A DNA stretch of 64,000 nucleotides from Candidatus Flexicrinis proximus. Its GTDB lineage: Bacteria; Chloroflexota; Anaerolineae; Aggregatilineales; Phototrophicaceae. The notes beneath the pieces are model-generated. The model had not been told where the DNA came from. It saw only the letters and a program-made list of their open reading frames with translations, and did not search any database. Shown one piece after another: positions 7,895 through 15,552 of this stretch. Numbering within the stretch: position 1 is the first letter of the stretch; the number at the start of each line of letters is the position of its first letter. The position numbers were made by a program, and so were the translations under genes. Location: contig JADJQF010000004.1 in assembly GCA_016712885.1 (NCBI GenBank), positions 186,001 through 250,000 on the forward strand, given 5' to 3'.

Positions 7895-9475
7895 TTATGC
7901 CCTCGCAAACCCGACAATATCAAACCCCGGATCGCGTGCCTGTTCGGGCGTGGGCGGCCGTCCCTGCGCGAAACACAGGTTCAGCGCCGCCATTTCTCTA
8001 TCGCGACCGACCCCTGCTGCCGCCTTGACCTTGCCGTCGCCGATGTAGACGGCGATAAACGCCTCGCCGGGGGTTGGCGTGCCGTGCAGTACGACTTCGT
8101 CCCACGATTCGGCGTGGCCCACATAGCGCAGCGACGTTCCCCACTGCTTCGTCCAGAAAAATGGCACGCGCGACGACACTGGCTCCGGCATACCGTTCAT
8201 GGCGCGCGCGGCCAGGATGCCGTGCTGCTGCGCCACCCGCCAATGCTCGATCCGTTCCGTCCCGCCGCTGATTGGATACCGCGCGATGTCGCCTGCGGCA
8301 TACACATCCGGCGCGGCTTCCATCTTGGTGTCGACCAGCACCGCGCGGTCACGTTCGTGCAGTTTGACCGCGCTCTCGTTCAAAAATCCGGTCGTAGGCG
8401 CCACGCCCACACCCAGCAGAACAAAGTCACAGTGCAGCACCTCGCCGCCCCGGATTTGCACCCCAGTTACCGCACCGTCGTCCGGCCCGATATACTTTTC
8501 GACGCCGCTGTTCAGCCGGAATTCGACGCCGTTCTGTTCGTGTAATTTCTGGAACAAGGCTCCGACGCGCGGCCCGAGGACCCGTTCCAGCGGTACGGCC
8601 TCCAACCCGACGACAATGACCTTGACGCCGGTGCTGGCCAGCGCATTTGCGGCCTCCAGCCCGATGAAACTCGCGCCGACGACGACCGCCCGCGCGCCCT
8701 CATGCTTGGTGGTGATAATCGCATCCGCGTCGGCCTGCTCGCGCAGCGTGAAGATGTTCTTCAGGGTCGCGCCAGGGACACGCAGCGTACGGGGAGTGCC
8801 GCCCGTCGCCAGCAGCAGCTTGTCGTAGCTCACCCGCGATCCGTCCGCCAGCACCACCACTTTGCCAGCGACATCCACCGACGCGGCGGTCGAATTCAGC
8901 CGCAGCTCGATTCCCCGGTCGGTGTACCAGCCTGCGCCGCGCAGCGGCATCCACTCGGCTTTGGCGTGCCCGTCCAGATAATCCTTGCTGACGTTCGGAC
9001 GGTCGATGGGCAGTTGTGCCGAGGCGCTCAACATCACGATATTGCCGCCGAATTTCTGCCGCCTCAGTTCCTCTGCCGCCGCGCTGCCGGCAGCGCCACC
9101 GCCGATGATCACAAACGTGCGGCTGTCACCTGCTGACGCCCCGGGGATCGCCGCCGGCGCGATCGGCTCGGTTTCCACCATAACCTCGCCATTGGCGATG
9201 CTCACGGCAAAGCGCGGGATGTCGTTCAACGCCGGCGGCTCACTGCGCGCGCCGGATCGCACGTCAAAGCAGGCATGGTGCAGCGGGCAAATCACCGTGG
9301 TACCCGCCAGCACCCCATCGGCCAGGTTGCCCCCGTAATGCGAACAGGTTGCCCGCACGGCATGGTAGCTGCCGCCAACTCGCGAGAGCAGTATGGCCTT
9401 GCCTTCGATATCGAACCGCCGCATCTGACCGTCGGAAAGTAAAGAATCTGCGGAACCCAGCGAAATAAGCGCCAT
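7895..9475 (-). CDS. Rieske-FAD/NAD(P)H oxidoreductase (AIF-type)
   Basis: The ATG at 9475 is preceded by AAGGAGAG, giving 526 residues; a longer reading from 9529 lacks such a site. Residues 1-105 are a Rieske [2Fe-2S] domain with ligands CSH (44-46) and CPLHH (63-67). Next come an FAD dinucleotide fold (VIIGGGAAGSAAAEEL), the NAD fold (AVVVGASFIGLEAANAL), the second FAD motif (VYAAGDIARYP) and a C-terminal reductase domain. This order matches AIFM3-like and ferredoxin-reductase-type proteins, which pass electrons from NAD(P)H through FAD to a partner. It is the first gene of an operon with a rhodanese. The electron acceptor is not known. Confidence 0.92.
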   Translation of the reverse strand: MALISLGSADSLLSDGQMRRFDIEGKAILLSRVGGSYHAVRATCSHYGGNLADGVLAGTTVICPLHHACFDVRSGARSEPPALNDIPRFAVSIANGEVMVETEPIAPAAIPGASAGDSRTFVIIGGGAAGSAAAEELRRQKFGGNIVMLSASAQLPIDRPNVSKDYLDGHAKAEWMPLRGAGWYTDRGIELRLNSTAASVDVAGKVVVLADGSRVSYDKLLLATGGTPRTLRVPGATLKNIFTLREQADADAIITTKHEGARAVVVGASFIGLEAANALASTGVKVIVVGLEAVPLERVLGPRVGALFQKLHEQNGVEFRLNSGVEKYIGPDDGAVTGVQIRGGEVLHCDFVLLGVGVAPTTGFLNESAVKLHERDRAVLVDTKMEAAPDVYAAGDIARYPISGGTERIEHWRVAQQHGILAARAMNGMPEPVSSRVPFFWTKQWGTSLRYVGHAESWDEVVLHGTPTPGEAFIAVYIGDGKVKAAAGVGRDREMAALNLCFAQGRPPTPEQARDPGFDIVGFARA

Positions 9476-9566
9476 GATCTCTCTCCTTCTATTGGGGTTT
9501 CCCTTTGACGAGTCTAACGCCAAAACCATTACTCTTAGATTGCGTGACGCCGCGGGGATGGGATGT

Positions 9567-9645
9567 CGCTGCTATGCGCTTGGTTTGGTGAGGCACAGCC
9601 TCTACACCTCCGCCAAAGGGGCAAACTCCTGCTGGGTTTTGTGAC
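9567..9645 (+). repeat. Intergenic hairpin element, copy B (decayed)
   Basis: Recognisable pieces of the family are GCTGCTATGCGCTT (left terminus), TGAGGCACAGCCTCTACACC (first hairpin) and GGGGCAAACTCCTGCTGGG (later segment). The central 14-bp hairpin and the right terminus are lost. It lies between the TIR-TPR gene and the Rieske reductase. Confidence 0.55.
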
Positions 9646-9665
9646 GCGGGTAGCCTGGGAGCCCT

Positions 9666-11516
9666 CTATCCCCGGTTATCCAGGGCTTCGATCTGCGCTC
9701 TGTAGCGCGCGATGACCGCTTCCGGAGCGCCTGCTGCCTCGGCCAGTACCAGCGCATCGCGGTAGCCTGCCAGCGCCGTGTCGGTATCGCCAGCCTCGGC
9801 CGCACAATCCGCCGACCAGCCGGTCATGTAGACTCGGTTGAGCACTGTAGCGATTTCAATGCCCTTCGCGTAGTACTCGACTGCGGTGGGGCAGTCTCCC
9901 AGCCCGTAGGCGACCAGTCCGAGGAACTTATACGCTTCTGCTGCGACGTCCTCAACGGCTGGCTGCGTGCCGTCCTCGTAAAACGCCAGAATCCGCGCCG
10001 CTGTAGCGCTGATGTCCTCATCCAGCCCATCGTACTCGTCCGTTGGGATCCCGTCCGGGTAGTTTACCCACCGCGCGTACTGGATCTGCAGGCGCGGCAG
10101 CAACGCTCGCGTCTGGTAGATCTGGTTTGGCTGCTGGATGGCCGCCTCGGACTGCACCAGTGCAGCCAGCGCCTCATTCAGCAGGTCTACTGTCGCGCGC
10201 TCTCCCCGCTGCCGCGCCGCGTTCCACTGTAGATAGTTCGCTGCCGCCAATCCGCTATAGGCCCGCGCGTAGTTCGCATCCGCCGCGATCGCCGCGCGAT
10301 AGGCTTCCTCCGCGGCGGCCAGCAGCGGCTGCGCGCCTTCCGCATCGCCTCGGCTCAAACGCTCGCTCGCAACCTTCAGCCGCGCGCTGCCCACCATCGC
10401 CAGAACGACCTCGATCCGCTGGCCCTCCAGCTCAGAGCTGGTCTGCGCCTGTTCGAAAGACTCCAATGCGCCGCCGTAGTCGCCGAGCAGATACCGCGAC
10501 AGGCCGATCACCACCTGGGTCAGCGTCACCGACCGCGCACTCAGGGCTTGCTCTGCCGTGCCGCCGCGCAGATTGACCAGCCGTACCGGCGCGCCAAACC
10601 CCGATGCCCCGACCATTTCCAGCGCATCCGTGAACGTGTCCGGGTTGAGGTAAAAACGTGGCTGGACCACCAGTTCGCCCGTGTCGTCGCGCGCGATCTG
10701 CCCGTAAATGACTACATCTGCCCCATACTTGGCCGCGTAGTCGCGCAGGTCGCCCTCGACTGCCCCCGCCTGGTCAGGGCCAAGGAAACCGTAAGTGAGG
10801 CGCAGCGGCCGCAGCGCGCCGTCCAGTTCCTGTTTTAAGAGGTTGCTGAAACGCTGCACGACCGTCAATCCATCCGCCTGGTCGATCGACCGGTCTTCCG
10901 GCAGCGTGAACTCCGCCACCACCACCCCGATCGTGTTGCCGGCCACGCTGGGCGGCGGCGCCGATGCGATGATCGCCAGCGTCGCGGCCACACCCCCCGC
11001 AGCGAATATCCCCACCAGTGCCAGCACCATCAGCAGCGCCCGCCCCAGCTTGAGCAGCCGCGGCGTCGAGAACAGCGCCGGTCGCGGCAGTTTGCGGCGC
11101 AGGCGGCGCATGCCGGCCTCGTAAGCCTCGACTGTCGTGCTCAGGTCGATATACTGCACGTCCGAGATCTGAATCGCGGCCAGTCCAGCCGTCTCTTCTT
11201 CAAGCGTCAGCCGCCGGATTTTGACCGGATAGACCGGCTTTCCCTCCGCCAGTGCCTGGGCGACTTCCGCCTTACAGAATTCGCTCTTGAAGTAATCCGG
11301 CGACAGGCACGCCACCAGCACCTGCGACTCGCTGACCTGCTTCTTCAGCTCGTCGCGCCAGTTTTCGCCGGCCTCGATGCCATGCTCGGCCGTATCGACC
11401 CATAAGTCATAGTCATGCCGCTGCAAATCCTCGCACAGCCGGTCGACCGCCACGCGGTCGGCGCGCGAATACGAAACGAAGATCTGGCTGCCGCTAGGCG
11501 CTGCGCCGCGTATCAA
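9666..11516 (-). CDS. TIR domain / membrane helix / TPR protein
   Basis: 616 residues from a TTG start 2 nt after the ComEA stop. Residues ~9-135 form a TIR domain (QIFVSYSRADRVAVDRL, LWVDTAEHGIEAGENW, LVACLSPDYFKSEFCKAEV). Glu84 in CKAEVAQAL occupies the position of the catalytic Glu of NAD-cleaving TIR domains such as SARM1. One membrane helix follows (~156-185), then an alpha/beta domain (~190-330) and several TPR-like helix pairs (~340-600, for example AEEAYRAAIAADANYARAYSGLAAAN). It could be a membrane-bound NADase or a scaffold with an extracytoplasmic sensor. No Thoeris or other immune partner is adjacent. Linkage to comEA makes co-expression likely. Confidence 0.88.
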   Translation of the reverse strand: MIRGAAPSGSQIFVSYSRADRVAVDRLCEDLQRHDYDLWVDTAEHGIEAGENWRDELKKQVSESQVLVACLSPDYFKSEFCKAEVAQALAEGKPVYPVKIRRLTLEEETAGLAAIQISDVQYIDLSTTVEAYEAGMRRLRRKLPRPALFSTPRLLKLGRALLMVLALVGIFAAGGVAATLAIIASAPPPSVAGNTIGVVVAEFTLPEDRSIDQADGLTVVQRFSNLLKQELDGALRPLRLTYGFLGPDQAGAVEGDLRDYAAKYGADVVIYGQIARDDTGELVVQPRFYLNPDTFTDALEMVGASGFGAPVRLVNLRGGTAEQALSARSVTLTQVVIGLSRYLLGDYGGALESFEQAQTSSELEGQRIEVVLAMVGSARLKVASERLSRGDAEGAQPLLAAAEEAYRAAIAADANYARAYSGLAAANYLQWNAARQRGERATVDLLNEALAALVQSEAAIQQPNQIYQTRALLPRLQIQYARWVNYPDGIPTDEYDGLDEDISATAARILAFYEDGTQPAVEDVAAEAYKFLGLVAYGLGDCPTAVEYYAKGIEIATVLNRVYMTGWSADCAAEAGDTDTALAGYRDALVLAEAAGAPEAVIARYRAQIEALDNRG

Positions 11517-11518
11517 GG

Positions 11519-12109
11519 CTAGTTGAACCGCACGAAGTCGCGCAGTTGTTCGATCAGCGTCGGGCCGATCCCGCTCACCTTGTCGAGATCATCCACCGAC
11601 ACGAAAGCTCCCTGACGGGTTCTGTAGTCGACGATCCGCTGCGCCAGCGCCGGGCCAATCCCGGGCAGCGTGTCGAGTTCAGCGGCGGTCGCGATATTCA
11701 CATTGATCTTGACTCCGCCGATCGGCGTGGCCGGCGGAGCGGTGACCTGACCGCTCGGCACATGGATCTGGGCGCCGTCACGCAGCAGGTCCGCCAAATT
11801 GACGCGGCTCAGGTCGGCGCCGGGCAGGGCGCCTCCGGCGGCGGCAATCGCAGCCTCGACTCGGCTGTTGGGGGGCAGGGTATAGGTTTGGTTCGGGCGG
11901 GCAACCGCGCCACTTACATGGACGGTTACCGGCGAAGGGGTTGCGGTCGGTTCCGGGGTGCCTGTCGGCCGCGGGGAGGTCACCGCGACTTTTGTTTGTC
12001 TTGGCCGCCCCAGGATCAGAATGATCGCGATGCCGATGACGGTCAGCGCCAGCACGCCCAGCGTCATGACACCTGAACGGTCTCGTTCCAGTCGGTGTTG
12101 CCTGCGCAT
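11519..12109 (-). CDS. comEA: ComEA-like DNA-binding protein
   Basis: 196 residues: an N-terminal membrane anchor (GVLALTVIGIAIILIL), a Pro/Thr-rich spacer, an SLBB domain (VTVHVSGAVARPNQTYTLP, ~60-115) and two helix-hairpin-helix motifs (NIATAAELDTLPGIGPALAQ and VDDLDKVSGIGPTLIEQL). This is the standard ComEA layout; the protein binds double-stranded DNA outside the membrane during natural transformation. ComEC and other uptake genes are not adjacent, which is unusual but not rare outside Firmicutes. AAGGAG lies ahead of the ATG. It heads an operon with the TIR-TPR gene. Confidence 0.92.
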   Translation of the reverse strand: MRRQHRLERDRSGVMTLGVLALTVIGIAIILILGRPRQTKVAVTSPRPTGTPEPTATPSPVTVHVSGAVARPNQTYTLPPNSRVEAAIAAAGGALPGADLSRVNLADLLRDGAQIHVPSGQVTAPPATPIGGVKINVNIATAAELDTLPGIGPALAQRIVDYRTRQGAFVSVDDLDKVSGIGPTLIEQLRDFVRFN

Positions 12110-12214
12110 AGGAATTCTCCTTGCATTGTGCCTCTATTTTATCAGGTCTCCGGAGAATCCGTATCGTGCCATGTCCGGTCCGGCGTACAAGCCAACCAGT
12201 CTCGCCGGACAGTG

Positions 12215-12243
12215 ATATTATCTAGGCCATTACGGGATACCAA
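12215..12243 (-). promoter_or_regulatory. Candidate promoter for the comEA-TIR operon
   Basis: On the minus strand TTGGTA (12243-12238) is followed after 17 nt by TAATAT (12220-12215), about 105 nt upstream of the comEA start; GATAAT overlaps as an alternative -10. It lies immediately downstream of the GTTCGAAC array. Confidence 0.45.
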
Positions 12244-12249
12244 AATTTT

Positions 12250-12280
12250 GTTCGAACAAATGTTCGAACATTTGTTCAAC
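12250..12280. promoter_or_regulatory. Triple GTTCGAAC array, SOS-box-like
   Basis: GTTCGAAC, itself a palindrome, occurs at 12250-12257 and 12262-12269, with a GTTCAAC half at 12274-12280, in exact 12-bp steps. The spacers create CGAACAAATGTTCG at 12253-12266. This fits the Gram-positive LexA/DinR consensus CGAACRNRYGTTYG at every position; a second, weaker match lies at 12265-12278. It sits 10 nt upstream of the putative -35 of the comEA operon. LexA binding is inferred from sequence only. Confidence 0.6.
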
Positions 12281-12307
12281 TTTTGTGCATCGAATGGGTG
12301 TATAACC

Positions 12308-12341
12308 TTTTTATCTGTCAGCTTGCGATGGCAGATAAAAA
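12308..12341. repeat. AT-rich inverted repeat (hairpin)
   Basis: TTTTTATCTGTC and GGCAGATAAAAA form a 12-bp stem (one G-T pair) around a 10-nt loop. No T-run follows on either strand in the way a typical terminator needs. With the GTTCGAAC array and repeat copy C it accounts for most of the 374-bp gap between comEA and the nitroreductase gene. Confidence 0.45.
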
Positions 12342-12367
12342 CCGGCTTTGACCGGCACTACCCGTTC

Positions 12368-12487
12368 GCGCGATTGACCCTGCGCCGCTCTCGCCACAAA
12401 ATCGCCGATGAGGGGTCGAGGGGCGCAAGTCCCTCGCATAGGTGCGGAGGCATCGCCTCCACAAACCGAGTGCATAACTGTCTCTAG
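12368..12487 (-). repeat. Intergenic hairpin element, copy C (truncated)
   Basis: Reverse orientation relative to the copy at 58825. It keeps the left terminus (CTAGAGACAGTTATGCAC on the minus strand), the GTGGAGGCG..GCCTCC hairpin, the CGAGGG..CCCTCG hairpin and one arm of the 14-bp hairpin. The right half is missing. The TAG stop of the nitroreductase gene (12484-12486) is part of its left terminus. Confidence 0.8.
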
Positions 12488-13245
12488 TCGAATCGGAAAC
12501 CGCGCCGTTCAAGGACCGCGCGCAGAAAGGAGCGCTGGAAACTCTGGAATCGCTTGCCGATCACGCCTGACCAGGCCTCGTCGGGCGAAGTCCGTCCCTG
12601 GTCGCGGTAATGCTGCGCCAGCGTATGGTCGTATGTCGTCAGATCGGCGGCGCTGGCCGGACGATACTGCTCGTGGTGGATGATCGTTTCAGGTGCGAAG
12701 CGTGGCTTTTGGGCCGGCTTTTCGTCGTACCAGCCGATGCACAGGCCATACACGATGAACACACCGTCGGGCAGTCCCAGCACTTCCGCCGCTTCCTGCG
12801 GATGGTTGCGGATTCCGCCGATCATCACCGTGCCCAGCCCGATCGATTCTGCCGCCAGTGACAGCGATTGTCCGGCCAGCGCGGCATCGATAATCGAGAT
12901 CATGCTGACTTCGAGGTTGGCGGCTAATTCGCCGCCCTGTGTGGCCGCGGCTTGCCCGATGCGCGTGATGTCCGCGCAGACCGCCACGAACACCGGGCAG
13001 TCGATCACGTGCTTCTGGTCACCGGCCAGATGCGCCAGCTTGCGCTTCGTGTCGGCATTACGCACCACCACGAAGCTGTAGGTCTGTGTATTGGACGAGG
13101 TGGCTGTGCGCCGTGCTGCATTGAGCAGTGTCAGCAAGGTATCGTCGTCCAGCGGTCGGTCGTTATAGTCGCGGATGCTCACCCGCTGGTTAAGCGTGTC
13201 AATCGTTTGGGAGGTAATGCGTTCAAGGAGTTCGGTCGTGGTCAA
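12484..13245 (-). CDS. Nitroreductase-family FMN oxidoreductase (NfsA-like)
   Basis: 253 residues with a TTG start; a stop codon lies five codons upstream and no ATG is available. It matches the nitroreductase fold: RVSIRDYNDRPLDDDTLLTLLNAARRTATSSNTQ carries the FMN-binding Arg and Ser, and MISIIDAALAGQSLSLAAESIGLGTVMIGGIRN is the core helix/loop. The C-terminal segment WYDEKPAQKPRFAPETIIHHEQYRP resembles NfsA/FRP-type flavin reductases. It should reduce nitro compounds, quinones or flavins with NAD(P)H in the cytosol. It stands alone between repeat copies C and D, and its stop codon is contributed by copy C. Confidence 0.9.
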   Translation of the reverse strand: MTTTELLERITSQTIDTLNQRVSIRDYNDRPLDDDTLLTLLNAARRTATSSNTQTYSFVVVRNADTKRKLAHLAGDQKHVIDCPVFVAVCADITRIGQAAATQGGELAANLEVSMISIIDAALAGQSLSLAAESIGLGTVMIGGIRNHPQEAAEVLGLPDGVFIVYGLCIGWYDEKPAQKPRFAPETIIHHEQYRPASAADLTTYDHTLAQHYRDQGRTSPDEAWSGVIGKRFQSFQRSFLRAVLERRGFRFD

Positions 13246-13329
13246 GGCGTTTGTCTCTTAGAGTACGGGTGGTCTTAACGCTTAGAACTGGCGCCGGCGG
13301 CGAATCTTACCTGGCGCGCCTGGATACAT

Positions 13330-13457
13330 AAGGCAGTGATGCATCTTTTGTCTGTGGAGGCGCCCGCACGCCAAATCGCTATGGGTGTGCAGGAGTGCAA
13401 ATGCCGCCATCGGGGTTTGGGGTAGAACCCCAACAAAAGTGCATACCATAATCAGAG
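13330..13457 (+). repeat. Intergenic hairpin element, copy D (internally deleted)
   Basis: Begins near AAGGCAGTGATGCAT and ends near GTGCATACCATAATC, the two degenerate inverted ends. It retains GTGGAGGCG, AAATCGCT, GTGCAGGAGTGCAAA and GGGGTTTGGGG..AACCCC, but the 14-bp hairpin is deleted. It fills most of the 248-bp gap between the nitroreductase start and the end of the first sensor kinase; nothing else was recognised there. Confidence 0.7.
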
Positions 13458-13493
13458 TGAGGAGGACACAGCCATGGCACTCGACGGGGTACT

Positions 13494-15284
13494 TTAGCCT
13501 GCGGCGTCGAGGCGGTTAATCGGCAGGCTCACCCGGAACACCGATCCAATGCCGGCTGTACTTTCGACCTCGATCCTGCCATCGTGCCGCTCGATGATTT
13601 TGTTGGCGATCGACAGCCCGAGGCCGAATCCAGGCGTTGTATGCGCGTCGTCGTGCCGGTAAAACCGCTCGAAGATGTGCGGCAGTTCGTCCGGCGCGAT
13701 GCCGATTCCGGTGTCGCGGAATTCCACAACGATGCACGCCTCCGACTGGCGGCTCTGTACGGTGACTTCGCCGCCGGACTGTGTAAAGCGCAGCGCGTTG
13801 TCCAGCAGCTGCATGAAGGCGTCCCCTAGCCGGTCGGAGTCGCCGGTGATTTCCGGCTGTCCGGGGTCGAGGTTCAGAGTCAGCGTGATGTCGCGCCGCT
13901 GGATCAGGGCGACCAGTTTGTCGGCGCAGTACTGGATCAGCGCGTTGATCGAGGTGGGCATCTGCGTCATCGGTGCATTGCTGTCCAGCGCCGACTGGGC
14001 CGTCAGCATCGTGACCAACTGCGTGATTCGGGTGATCTGGTCTTCGATCTGATCGGCTTTGCGCCGTTTGACTTCCGGGTTGTCGCTCATATACATCAGA
14101 TAGGCGCCGGTCTGGATGATCGCCAGCGGTGTTCTGAACTCGTGTGACGCATTCTGGATAAACCGGCTCAGGACTTCGGCGCGTTCGTGCTCCGCTGCCA
14201 GCTCCAGCGCCTGCCGCTCCACAAGCCGGCGCTGCGTGATGTCGGCGAAGCTGACCACCACCCTCGCCGGGCGCGTATCGCCGGCGACCATCATCGGCTG
14301 GGCGTTGATCGAGATCCAGGTCTGCGTTCCATCCGGCTTAAGCGTTCCCATGATGACATCGGTCTGCGGCTTGCCCGTCTGCAGCGCTGTTCGCACCGGG
14401 CTTTCATCACGCGTAAACGGCTTTCCGTCCTCGTGGATCGACTTCCATCCTTCCGGCGCGGGCTCCCGGCCGTCGATCTGGGCGGCGCTCAGTCCCAGGA
14501 TCCGTTCCGCAGCCGGGTTTGCCGCTAGGATCGATCCTTTGCTGTCGTACAGTACCACGCCCTCTGTCAGCATTGTGACCACGGCGCGGTATCGCTCTTC
14601 GCTTACCCGCAGTTCCCGTTCGACTCGCTCGCGCTCGGCAATCTCGCCCAGCGCCTGCGTATACAGGTGTGTGTTGTCGAGGATCAGTCCGATGAATTGA
14701 ATCAGGATCGCATAGCTCGTCATCTGATCCGGCGTGAACGGGTCGTTGGGCGTCACCCGCGCCAGCGACAGGACGCCGAGACATTCCGTGCCGACCATAA
14801 TCGGCAGTTCTGCGACGGCATGCAGATCGAACTTGTCGAACACCGGCCGTTTGCCCGGCCATGCCTGATAGTCGTCCATGAACACCGGCTGTTGTGTATC
14901 GAAGGCCCGCCAGGTAAGCTGCGCCTCCTCGCGGCTTGGGCTTTCGCCAAGCTGCATTTCGGTCGCCTTTGCCACCGCGCATACGACCAGGTCGTCGCCG
15001 GATTTCAGCAGGATTTCGGCAAATGGCGCGTTCATAATGTCCGAAGCGCTGTCGACAATATATTGCAGCAGGTCGCCGAGTTCGCGCCGGTTCAGCATGT
15101 TCAGCGCGACATGGTGCATGTCGGCCAGCAGCCGGTTCTGCCTCAACAGGGTTTCTTCTGCCTCATGCTGGCGGGTCAGCTTTTCAATCTGCTGGCCCAT
15201 GCCGCCGAACATTGTCAACAGTTCAGCAAAGGAATTCTCATCCCGGGCATGTGCTCTCAGAAATTCTCGCTGCTCGTCATTCAT
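13494..15284 (-). CDS. Sensor histidine kinase (GAF-PAS-HisKA-HATPase)
   Basis: 596 residues without membrane helices, so a soluble cytosolic sensor. A short coiled N-terminus (1-60) is followed by a GAF domain (~67-210), a PAS domain (~228-350, opening RYRAVVTMLTEGVVLYDSKG and ending VVVSFADITQRR), HisKA with the phospho-acceptor His in NASHEFRTPLAI, and a HATPase_c domain with N box (LLDNALRF), G1 (DTGIGIAP) and G2 (GFGLGLSI) motifs. No response regulator lies nearby, so it is an orphan kinase. It is a paralogue of the next kinase (15550-17256). The shared block begins at RQNRLLADMHHVALNMLNRR and includes GAF, HisKA and HATPase; the PAS position differs. Confidence 0.93.
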   Translation of the reverse strand: MNDEQREFLRAHARDENSFAELLTMFGGMGQQIEKLTRQHEAEETLLRQNRLLADMHHVALNMLNRRELGDLLQYIVDSASDIMNAPFAEILLKSGDDLVVCAVAKATEMQLGESPSREEAQLTWRAFDTQQPVFMDDYQAWPGKRPVFDKFDLHAVAELPIMVGTECLGVLSLARVTPNDPFTPDQMTSYAILIQFIGLILDNTHLYTQALGEIAERERVERELRVSEERYRAVVTMLTEGVVLYDSKGSILAANPAAERILGLSAAQIDGREPAPEGWKSIHEDGKPFTRDESPVRTALQTGKPQTDVIMGTLKPDGTQTWISINAQPMMVAGDTRPARVVVSFADITQRRLVERQALELAAEHERAEVLSRFIQNASHEFRTPLAIIQTGAYLMYMSDNPEVKRRKADQIEDQITRITQLVTMLTAQSALDSNAPMTQMPTSINALIQYCADKLVALIQRRDITLTLNLDPGQPEITGDSDRLGDAFMQLLDNALRFTQSGGEVTVQSRQSEACIVVEFRDTGIGIAPDELPHIFERFYRHDDAHTTPGFGLGLSIANKIIERHDGRIEVESTAGIGSVFRVSLPINRLDAAG

Positions 15285-15364
15285 CGCAATAACCGTTGTC
15301 GCAGATTAACTAAGTCTACCAACAACTGTCTCTGGTGCGCGTTGAGGTGGTATTCTGCTGCTCC

Positions 15365-15552
15365 TGGAGGCTGTTATGCACTTTAGTTAGTGGAGGCGCT
15401 TCCTCCCGCCTTTGCGAGGGAATTGCGCCACTCAACCCCTCATTTGTGTTTTTGTGGCGCTCGCGCCACAAAACACCATGAGAGGTGCAGGAGTGCAAGC
15501 TCCTGCCGGGGTTTGGGGTGGAAACCCATCGAAAAGTTCATAACACGCACTA
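15365..15552 (+). repeat. Intergenic hairpin element, copy E (full length, diverged)
   Basis: Left end GGAGGCTGTTATGCACTT, right end TTCATAACACGCACTA. All internal hairpins are present. In the central one the base of the left arm changed from GCGA to GTGT and the right from TCGC to ACAC, keeping the pairing. The TAG stop of the second sensor kinase (minus strand, 15550-15552) is the last three bases of the element. Confidence 0.85.

Noticed and set aside
9666..11516. TIR gene as part of a Thoeris defence system
   Set aside because: No ThsA-like SIR2/SLOG effector or other immune gene is adjacent; the partner gene is comEA.
12308..12341. Rho-independent terminator of the nitroreductase gene
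   Set aside because: The stem is AT-rich, has an A-C mismatch on the minus strand and no T-run follows it, so it was kept only as an inverted repeat.
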